A DNA stretch of 64,000 bases. Source: Pseudomonas azerbaijanoccidentalis. GTDB lineage: Bacteria; Pseudomonadota; Gammaproteobacteria; Pseudomonadales; Pseudomonadaceae. A program made the position numbers and the translations under genes. This document shows positions 57,939 through 64,000 of this stretch, piece after piece; the first letter of the stretch is position 1; each line of letters starts with the position of its first letter. The stretch spans positions 248,001 to 312,000 of the forward strand of contig NZ_JAHSTU010000004.1 in the NCBI RefSeq assembly GCF_019145495.1, given 5' to 3'. Under the pieces are notes generated by a model. That model made no database searches and was not told where the DNA came from. It saw nothing but the letters and a program-made list of their open reading frames with translations.

Positions 57939-58016
57939 CAAAAGATCGCAGCCTGCGGCAGCTCCTACAAGGGGAATGCGTTTTCCTGTAGGAGCTGCCG
58001 CAGGCTGCGATCTTTT
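57939..58016. repeat. REP doublet, family A
   Basis: AGATCGCAGCCTGCGGCAGC and GCTGCCGCAGGCTGCGATCT face each other in the convergent gap between the HAD gene and the DUF2269 gene. Confidence 0.92.
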
Positions 58017-58020
58017 CGGG

Positions 58021-58446
58021 TTAAACCGGTTTGGCGCCCATTAACCCGGCGATGGCGATAAAACACACGAAGCTGAACAACGCCAAGGTAAAGGTGAATT
58101 TGCCCACGCCACCCGGTGCCTTGCGCAGTTTGTTCAACCGCACCAGCAGCCAGAACCACGCCAATGCCGCCAAGGTGTACAGCACACTGGATGCCAGCAA
58201 CCAGGTTTGCCCCAATGGCCAGCCCACCAGGTGCACCATCCACCAGCCGGTGAACGGCATGCTCAGCAACGCCAGCCCCATCAACAGCCAGATAAACACC
58301 CGCGGCCGCTGCAAGGTGCGGCTGCCCGCCGTCGCGTCGCCGTTACGTCGCGTGCGCCAGACCCAGATAGCCAGGCCCAGCGCACTCAGCAGCAACACCA
58401 CCGTTGCCACCATGTGCGCCATTTTCAGGGCGGTTAACGTTTCCAT
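58021..58446 (-). CDS. DUF2269 family membrane protein
   Basis: A 141-residue inner-membrane protein with four hydrophobic segments (about residues 9-29, 50-70, 80-101 and 116-136), matching DUF2269. Histidine H11 and W65 are conserved-looking. No function is known. It sits downstream of ilvA on the same strand, 39 bp away. Confidence 0.75.
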   Translation of the reverse strand: METLTALKMAHMVATVVLLLSALGLAIWVWRTRRNGDATAGSRTLQRPRVFIWLLMGLALLSMPFTGWWMVHLVGWPLGQTWLLASSVLYTLAALAWFWLLVRLNKLRKAPGGVGKFTFTLALFSFVCFIAIAGLMGAKPV

Positions 58447-58485
58447 GGTTCGATTTCCTTATGCCTTGCCCATCAGCGTAGCCGC

Positions 58486-60000
58486 TCAGCCCAGAAACAG
58501 CTGATAGGCCGGGTTGTCGCTTTCGTCCCAGTATGGGTAACCGATTTCTTCCAGCGCCGCCGGCACCAGATGACGCTCCTCGTGAGGCACTTGCAGGCCC
58601 GCGACCACACGACCATCGGCCGCGCCATGGTTGCGATAATGGAACATCGAGATGTTCCAGCGCCCGCCGAGCTTGTTGAGGAAGTTGAACAACGCGCCCG
58701 GACGCTCCGGGAATTCGAAACGCAGGATCACTTCATCAACGACATGTGCCGCGCGACCGCCGACCATGTGGCGGATGTGCAGCTTGGCCAGTTCGTTGTC
58801 GGTCAGGTCCAGTACCGGGAAACCTTGCTCGCTCAGGCTGGCGATCAATGCGCTGCGCGGGTCGTTTTCCGGGTGCGTCTGCACGCCGACAAAGATGTGC
58901 GCTTCGCTGCCGGTGTTGTAGCGGTAGTTGAATTCGGTGATCTGGCGCTTGCCGATGGCCTCGCAGAACGCCTTGAAGCTGCCCGGCTTCTCGGGGATCG
59001 TCACGGCGATGATCGCTTCGCGGCCCTCGCCCAGCTCCGCGCGCTCGGCGACGTGGCGCAGGCGGTCGAAGTTGACGTTGGCGCCGGAGTCGATGGCGAC
59101 GAAGGTCTGCCCGCTGACGCCGCGTTGCTCGACATACTTTTTGATCCCCGCCACGCCCAAGGCGCCGGCAGGCTCGGTGATCGAACGGGTATCGTCGTAG
59201 ATATCCTTGATCGCCGCGCAGATTTCGTCAGTGCTGACGGTGATCACTTCATCGACGTAGTCTTTGCAGATATCAAAGGTGTGCTGGCCGATCTGGGCCA
59301 CCGCCACGCCGTCGGCAAAAATACCCACGGTCGGCAGCACCACGCGCTCGCCCGCGGCCATGGCCGCTTGCAGGCAGTTGGAGTCGTCCGGCTCGACGCC
59401 GATGACCTTGATGTCCGGACGCAGGTATTTCACGTACGCCGCGATACCGGCAATCAGGCCGCCACCGCCCACCGGGACGAAAATCGCGTCCAATGGCTGC
59501 GGGTGCTGGCGCAGAATCTCCATGGCCACCGTGCCCTGCCCGGCAATGGTGTGGGGATCGTCGTAAGGGTGAATGTAGACGTAGCCTTTTTCGTCGACCA
59601 GCTTCAGCGAGTAGGCCAGGGCTTCCGGGAAAGAATCACCGTGCAGCACCACTTTGCCGCCGCGCGAGCGCACGCCTTCGACCTTGATCTCGGGGGTGGT
59701 TTTGGGCATGACGATGGTCGCTTTCACGCCCAACACCTTGGCCGCCAGGGCCAGGCCTTGCGCATGGTTGCCCGCTGAAGCGGTGACCACACCGCGAGCA
59801 CGCTCTTCATCGCTCAGCTGGGTCAGCTTGTTATAGGCGCCGCGAATCTTGAACGAGTACACCGGCTGCAAGTCTTCACGCTTGAGCCAGATATCGTTGC
59901 CCAACCGCTCGGATAGCTGGCGGGCAGACTGCAATGGGGTTTCTACGGCGACGTCGTAAACGCGCGAGGTGAGGATCTTTTTGACGTACTGTTCAAGCAT
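58486..60000 (-). CDS. ilvA: Threonine ammonia-lyase, biosynthetic
   Basis: Deaminates threonine to 2-oxobutanoate, entry to isoleucine synthesis. The 504-residue PLP enzyme has the lysine motif YSFKIRGAYNKL near residue 50, VGGGGLIAGIAAYVK for phosphate binding, and two C-terminal ACT-like regulatory domains (about 325-500), the feedback-inhibited form. Divergent from rpiA, 145 bp apart. Confidence 0.96.
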   Translation of the reverse strand: MLEQYVKKILTSRVYDVAVETPLQSARQLSERLGNDIWLKREDLQPVYSFKIRGAYNKLTQLSDEERARGVVTASAGNHAQGLALAAKVLGVKATIVMPKTTPEIKVEGVRSRGGKVVLHGDSFPEALAYSLKLVDEKGYVYIHPYDDPHTIAGQGTVAMEILRQHPQPLDAIFVPVGGGGLIAGIAAYVKYLRPDIKVIGVEPDDSNCLQAAMAAGERVVLPTVGIFADGVAVAQIGQHTFDICKDYVDEVITVSTDEICAAIKDIYDDTRSITEPAGALGVAGIKKYVEQRGVSGQTFVAIDSGANVNFDRLRHVAERAELGEGREAIIAVTIPEKPGSFKAFCEAIGKRQITEFNYRYNTGSEAHIFVGVQTHPENDPRSALIASLSEQGFPVLDLTDNELAKLHIRHMVGGRAAHVVDEVILRFEFPERPGALFNFLNKLGGRWNISMFHYRNHGAADGRVVAGLQVPHEERHLVPAALEEIGYPYWDESDNPAYQLFLG

Positions 60001-60100
60001 CGGAAAGCATCACTGAGCGAGTTGGGCAGGACCACGGAGTCTAACCCGGCTTTTGGCCGGACGACCACACGAATACAGAGGTTTTAGACCGACATGGGGC

Positions 60101-60106
60101 TATAAT
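60101..60106 (+). promoter_or_regulatory. Candidate -10 element of rpiA
   Basis: A perfect TATAAT lies 39 bases upstream of the rpiA ATG in the divergent gap with ilvA. No strong -35 is visible. Confidence 0.45.
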
Positions 60107-60145
60107 GCCGGCCTTTCGTTCCCTCTTCGGCACCTCGGAGCCCGC

Positions 60146-60820
60146 ATGACCCAGGATCAACTCAAACAGGCAGTGGCTCAGGCCGCCGTCGACTTCATCC
60201 TTCCGAAACTCGACGACAAGAGCATCGTCGGGGTCGGTACCGGCTCCACCGCCAACTGCTTTATCGACGCCCTGGCCCAGCACAAGGGTGCGTTCGATGG
60301 CGCGGTCGCCAGCTCCAAAGCCACCGCCGCGCGCCTCAAGGGCCACGGCATTCCGGTGTACGAACTGAACACTGTCAGCGACCTGGAGTTCTACGTCGAC
60401 GGCGCCGATGAGAGCGACGAACACCTGAACCTGATCAAGGGCGGCGGCGCAGCCCTGACCCGCGAGAAGATTGTCGCGGCCGTGGCCAAGACCTTCATCT
60501 GCATCGCTGACGCCAGCAAGCTGGTGCCCGTCCTCGGCGCATTCCCGCTGCCGGTCGAAGTGATCCCGATGGCCCGCAGCCACGTGGCGCGCCAATTGGT
60601 GAAGCTGGGCGGCGACCCGGTCTACCGCGAAGGCGTACTGACCGACAACGGCAACATCATCCTCGACGTCTACAACCTGCAGATCACCAACCCGGTTGAG
60701 CTGGAGACGCAGATCAACGCGATCGTCGGCGTGGTGACTAATGGCTTGTTCGCGGCGCGTCCGGCGGACCTGCTGTTGTTGGGCACCAGTGAAGGTGTGA
60801 AGACCCTGCGCGCCCAGTAA
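60146..60820 (+). CDS. rpiA: Ribose-5-phosphate isomerase A
   Basis: Interconverts ribose 5-phosphate and ribulose 5-phosphate. The 224-residue enzyme has [16 protein letters not shown], the catalytic stretch [19 protein letters not shown], and [12 protein letters not shown]. The ATG at 60146 after CTCGGAGCCC is used. It lies divergent from ilvA as in P. aeruginosa. Confidence 0.97.
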   Translation: MTQDQLKQAVAQAAVDFILPKLDDKSIVGVGTGSTANCFIDALAQHKGAFDGAVASSKATAARLKGHGIPVYELNTVSDLEFYVDGADESDEHLNLIKGGGAALTREKIVAAVAKTFICIADASKLVPVLGAFPLPVEVIPMARSHVARQLVKLGGDPVYREGVLTDNGNIILDVYNLQITNPVELETQINAIVGVVTNGLFAARPADLLLLGTSEGVKTLRAQ

Positions 60821-60835
60821 GTAACACACGAAACC

Positions 60836-60927
60836 TGTGGGAGCGGGCTTGCCCGCAATGAGGCCATCACATTCAACAATGATGTTGACTGATAGATCGC
60901 CATCGCGGGCAAGCCCGCTCCCACAGG
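60836..60927. repeat. REP doublet, family B
   Basis: GTGGGAGCGGGCTTGCCCGC and GCGGGCAAGCCCGCTCCCAC face each other. It lies between rpiA and the convergent SdiA-regulated-family gene. Confidence 0.92.
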
Positions 60928-60942
60928 GTTATGCGTCAATGG

Positions 60943-61860
60943 TCAGGGTTGCGCTGGCTTTTTGAAGACGTAAAACAGATTTGGCTCGCTCACCAGGTAC
61001 ATCGTACCGTCGTCGTCCATGGCGATCCCTTCCGCTTGCGGCACCGTCTTTTGCAGCCCCTGACGCCCCTTGTTCAGCGACATGGTGCTCAGCGGTCGAC
61101 CGTCCACATCCAGCTCCAGAATCAACCGCGACTCATCAGACAGCGCCATCAAGTGGCCGCTGCGCTCGTCGTATTGCAGGCTCGACAGATCGCGCACGAA
61201 CATCCCGGCATCACGCTTGGGGTTGTTGACTACGTGCACCGCGTAGGATTTTTCCGGATTGAAGTGGGGAAAGCCGTGCACTTCATAGATCAGCATCGGG
61301 TCGCGCTCCTTGGCGACGAACAGACGCTTGCCTACTGAATCGTAAGCCAGCCCCTCAAAACCCTTGTTACCGGCCATGTGCACACCGAGGGTCATCTGTT
61401 CGGCGTCCGCCGAGTCGAGGAATTGCGTGTCTTGCTCCAGATGGATCTTGATCAACCGCTGCTCACGCTCGTCCGTGATGACATAGGTGTCGGCGCTGAT
61501 GTATTCAACGGCTTCAGGATCACCAAACCCGATCAACGCAATGCGCCGCAGGATCCTGCCGTCGAGGGACAGCTCGATCAGCTCCGAGTTTTTATTGGTG
61601 ACGGTGAACAGGCTTTTGCGCACCGGATCGTAGGTCAACGCCGAGACGTCATCGTCGAGCCCCTCGATGACCTGCGCCTCAATCACCACCTGATACTGAT
61701 CAAGCGCAATTGACTGCGTGCTCAACGGCTGCCAGAGCGTGTGCAGGTTGAACCAGGTGCGCTCGAACAGGCGCAGGTACTGGCCGATCGCGATCAACGC
61801 GACCAATGCAATCACCGACAGGATGAGAATCAGGGGTTTGGGACGGGCAAATCGGCGCAT
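60943..61860 (-). CDS. SdiA-regulated family protein (copy 1)
   Basis: A 305-residue protein with an N-terminal membrane anchor (about residues 8-27, LILILSVIALVALIAIGQYL) and a beta-propeller-like SdiA-regulated domain: YDPVRKSLFTVTNKNSELIE, VTNKN, EGIAMDDDGTMYLVSEPNLF. The ATG at 61858-61860 gives the start MRRFARPKPL; a GTG upstream (61902) is possible. It is a paralogue of the next gene upstream. Function unknown. Confidence 0.8.
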   Translation of the reverse strand: MRRFARPKPLILILSVIALVALIAIGQYLRLFERTWFNLHTLWQPLSTQSIALDQYQVVIEAQVIEGLDDDVSALTYDPVRKSLFTVTNKNSELIELSLDGRILRRIALIGFGDPEAVEYISADTYVITDEREQRLIKIHLEQDTQFLDSADAEQMTLGVHMAGNKGFEGLAYDSVGKRLFVAKERDPMLIYEVHGFPHFNPEKSYAVHVVNNPKRDAGMFVRDLSSLQYDERSGHLMALSDESRLILELDVDGRPLSTMSLNKGRQGLQKTVPQAEGIAMDDDGTMYLVSEPNLFYVFKKPAQP

Positions 61861-61976
61861 TGGAGGCGAGCTCGGAATTAGATCAGGCGGATGAAATATC
61901 ACGCCTGTCTGAATTGAAGCTTAATGGCCACTTGCCCGTTCTTACAAACGACTATCGAATTTCCTACAAAATAGTT

Positions 61977-62903
61977 TCAACGCTGTTTTTCAAAACGATA
62001 AAACAGGTTTGGCTCGCTCACGAAATACAGGTTGCCAGCCTCGTCCATGGTCACGCCCTCGGCGCGTGGGATGGTCTTCTTCAGGCCGTTGAAGCCGCGC
62101 AGCAGAGTCATGAAGCTGACCTGCTCGCCTTTTTCGTCCAGTTCGAGCAAGAGGTGCGAGTCAGCGGACAACACCAGGGTGTGGCCGGTCCGCGGATCGA
62201 TGGCCAGAGCTGACAGATTGCGGATATCCAGCTCGTCGCTCGCCAGTGCCTGCTTGTCGCCGATCAGTTTCTGACCATCACTTTTCCACGTAAACAGTGC
62301 CGGCGGGCGCTCTTCTCCGAGCAACAGCTGCTGATTGCGCGAATCCCAGGTGACAGCTTCAAAGGCTTTGTTCTGATCCTTCGACGGCCCGAGGTCGTAC
62401 TTCGGGAAATCGGCGATGTTCAGCTCGCGGGTATTGGCATCGAGCTTGACGATCGTAACCACATGATCGCGCTCATCGACGATGGCCAGGTGGCCGTTGC
62501 CCATCACCGTCACGCCCTCAGGATTGCTCCAGCCCACCAGCGCGATTTTGCGCAGCACATCACCCTGCAAGGTCAACTCGGCCAAAAACGGGTTTTTGCC
62601 CATCACCGAAAACAGGGTCTTGCTTTGAGGGTCGTAGTCAAGGTCCGAAGCCTCGTCCTTCTCCATGCCCACTAGCGGCTTGGCATCGATGACCACCTGA
62701 TAGTCCGGCAGCCAGACGCTCTCTTGGCGCTCGACCGGGCTTTCAAAACGCTCTTGCAGCCAAAGCACCCCACGGTCGTCCCAATGCATGGCAAACGCGA
62801 GGCCATAAGCGGCGGCGATCACCAGCAAAAGCCAGGTATACCAACGCAAGGCAAAGCGTGAGCGGCGAGCGGTTTTCAGCGTGGGTAGCGGTTGGGTGGC
62901 CAT
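61977..62903 (-). CDS. SdiA-regulated family protein (copy 2)
   Basis: A 308-residue paralogue of the preceding entry with the same layout: anchor about residues 24-42 (TWLLLVIAAAYGLAFAM), then a propeller-like domain with YDPQSKTLFSVMGKNPFLAE and AEGVTMDEAGNLYFVSEPNLFYRFEK, the near-identical C-terminal motif. The start ATG is at 62901-62903. The two lie in tandem, 116 bp apart, pointing to a duplication. No function can be given. Confidence 0.82.
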   Translation of the reverse strand: MATQPLPTLKTARRSRFALRWYTWLLLVIAAAYGLAFAMHWDDRGVLWLQERFESPVERQESVWLPDYQVVIDAKPLVGMEKDEASDLDYDPQSKTLFSVMGKNPFLAELTLQGDVLRKIALVGWSNPEGVTVMGNGHLAIVDERDHVVTIVKLDANTRELNIADFPKYDLGPSKDQNKAFEAVTWDSRNQQLLLGEERPPALFTWKSDGQKLIGDKQALASDELDIRNLSALAIDPRTGHTLVLSADSHLLLELDEKGEQVSFMTLLRGFNGLKKTIPRAEGVTMDEAGNLYFVSEPNLFYRFEKQR

Positions 62904-63046
62904 CGAGGGAATGCATCCAGAAATTCAGGCTATGGGTAATAGCACAATTGGGATCGGCTCAGACGCCGAAAGCCCTGGAATTATCCAGACAAGATGTGAA
63001 AAAAACGGGAAATGGCGGGATAGCCCTTTTGCGAGCCATTACAAAC

Positions 63047-63082
63047 CCCCTGTAGGAGCGAGCCTGCTCGCTCCTACAGGGG
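63047..63082. repeat. Perfect inverted repeat, family C
   Basis: CCCCTGTAGGAGCGAGC and its exact reverse complement GCTCGCTCCTACAGGGG (17-base arms) with a 2-base loop. Same motif as 31855-31882. It lies upstream of copy 2 and downstream of the FAA hydrolase gene. Confidence 0.88.
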
Positions 63083-63097
63083 TTCACGGCGTCTGGA

Positions 63098-63763
63098 CTA
63101 GCGAACGCTGCTGTTAAAGCTGCTGGCGCCCGGCAGTTCCAGGACAATTTCGTCGCCGACGTTCAGCGGACCAACGCCCACTGGCGTGCCGGTGAGAATC
63201 ACATCACCGGCCTGCAGCGAGAAGCAGCCGGCCATGTGCTGGATCATCGGCACGATCGGGTTGAGCATCGCGCTGCTGTTGCCGTCCTGACGCACTTCGC
63301 CGTTGATGGTCAGGCGGATGCCGATGTCGGTCAGGTCAGCGAAGGTGCTGCCGGACACGAACGGGGCGATCACTGCGGCGCCATCGAACGATTTGGCGAT
63401 TTCCCAAGGCAAGCCTTTGGATTTCAGCTCGGCCTGCTTGTCGCGCAGGGTCAGGTCCAGGGCCGGAGCGAAACCGGAAATGGCGTCGAGCACTTCTTCG
63501 ACACTCGGCTTGGTCGACAAAGGCTTGCCGATCAACACCGCGATTTCTGCCTCGTAATGCACCGAACCGCGCTCGGTCGGAATGCTGAAACCACCTTCCA
63601 GCGGCACAACACAACTGCCCGGCTTGATGAACAGCAGCGGCTCGGTCGGTACCGGATTGTCCAGTTCCTTGGCGTGTTCGGCGTAGTTACGGCCGATGCA
63701 CACCACTTTCCCCAGCGGGAAGTGAATGCGCGTACCGTCGACATACTGGTGCTGATAGCTCAT
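63098..63763 (-). CDS. Fumarylacetoacetate hydrolase family protein
   Basis: A 221-residue FAH-fold enzyme. The metal-binding and catalytic stretches are VVCIGRNYAEHAKEL near residues 19-33, HYEAEIAVLIGKPLS (metal-binding Glu pair), and GDVILTGTPVGVGPL. Such enzymes act as acylpyruvase or oxaloacetate decarboxylase-type hydrolases; the substrate is unresolved. Located next to the FAD-linked oxidase, as in PAO1. Confidence 0.85.
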   Translation of the reverse strand: MSYQHQYVDGTRIHFPLGKVVCIGRNYAEHAKELDNPVPTEPLLFIKPGSCVVPLEGGFSIPTERGSVHYEAEIAVLIGKPLSTKPSVEEVLDAISGFAPALDLTLRDKQAELKSKGLPWEIAKSFDGAAVIAPFVSGSTFADLTDIGIRLTINGEVRQDGNSSAMLNPIVPMIQHMAGCFSLQAGDVILTGTPVGVGPLNVGDEIVLELPGASSFNSSVR

Positions 63764-63801
63764 TACCGACTCCTGCTTCGTTGGCTCTTAAAGTTCGAAA
63801 A

Positions 63802-64000
63802 TCAAACAGCGAAAATCTTGCCCGGGTTCATGATGCCGTTCGGGTCGAACACTGCTTTGACGGCTTTCATGTACTCGATCTCAACCGGCGAACGGCTGTA
63901 GGTCAGGTAATCACGCTTGGTCATGCCCACACCGTGCTCGGCGGAAATCGAACCGTTGTACTTCTCGACGGTTTCGAACACCCACTTGTTGACGGTGGCG
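63802..64000 (-). CDS. FAD-binding oxidase, D-2-hydroxyglutarate dehydrogenase type (C-terminal part)
   Basis: The last 66 codons of a glycolate-oxidase/D-lactate-dehydrogenase-type flavoprotein; the rest lies beyond the window. The visible end has SAEHGVGMTKRDYL, the catalytic His motif, and finishes NPGKIFAV at the TGA 63802-63804. In pseudomonads the gene at this position is, as I recall, D-2-hydroxyglutarate dehydrogenase beside serA. Only the family can be fixed from this fragment. Confidence 0.85.
   Translation of the reverse strand, partial: ATVNKWVFETVEKYNGSISAEHGVGMTKRDYLTYSRSPVEIEYMKAVKAVFDPNGIMNPGKIFAV

Overview
This 64 kb window is chromosomal DNA from a Pseudomonas of the fluorescens group. 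The evidence is its high GC, the RpoH, FtsYEX and PtsP/RppH gene blocks, the biosynthetic IlvA and IlvD, and the dense inverted-repeat REP pairs typical of fluorescens-group intergenic spaces. From memory, the backbone from pilT to a D-2-hydroxyglutarate dehydrogenase-type gene follows the PAO1 order (about PA0395 down to PA0317), with accessory insertions. No rRNA, tRNA, CRISPR array, transposase or phage gene was seen. Both edges cut a gene: pilT on the left and an FAD-linked oxidase on the right.

Layout. 1-7.1 kb: the PilT start, then a forward block yggS-proC-yggT, metX-metW, a DUF4426 protein, rdgB, hemW and a DUF3392 membrane protein. 7.2-9.5 kb: reverse block DUF423-thiS-thiG-trmB. 9.6-14.6 kb: mtgA forward, then rpoH and the ftsY-ftsE-ftsX operon in reverse. 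15-19.8 kb: an M16 peptidase pair coupled to rsmD, followed by a third M16-like gene that has lost every zinc ligand. 20-27.3 kb: YheT-type hydrolase with an AraC regulator, a mercaptopyruvate sulfurtransferase, and a TetR regulator divergent from a coniferyl-aldehyde dehydrogenase/GMC oxidoreductase cluster with a clear palindromic operator. 27.4-35.3 kb: coaD, ferredoxin, mutM, an HDOD protein, an RlmI-like methyltransferase, a Bcr/CflA efflux pump and ilvD. 35.4-41.6 kb: phosphorylcholine phosphatase divergent from the cystine carrier tcyP, folA, and a DUF2868/DUF3482 membrane-GTPase pair.

41.6-50.6 kb is the main accessory island. It holds a small EF-hand-like protein, a PhnZ-like HD-domain diiron oxygenase, a three-gene 2-aminoethylphosphonate-type ABC importer and its LysR regulator, directly behind a CadA cadmium/zinc P-type ATPase that is divergent from CadR with an exact CadR operator. 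50.7-64 kb returns to the backbone: thyA, lgt, a TauE/SafE permease, an NRDE protein, ptsP-rppH, a HAD phosphatase, a DUF2269 protein, ilvA, rpiA, two tandem SdiA-regulated-family proteins, an FAA-hydrolase-family enzyme and the edge oxidase.

Most of the window is amino-acid, cofactor and envelope housekeeping. The most interesting signals are: (1) the PhnZ-like oxygenase with its own importer but no visible partner hydroxylase or PhnWX; (2) the metal-dead M16 paralogue; (3) the EF-hand-bearing small protein at the end of the phosphonate operon; (4) the TetR operator; and (5) two alternating REP-doublet families at operon ends.
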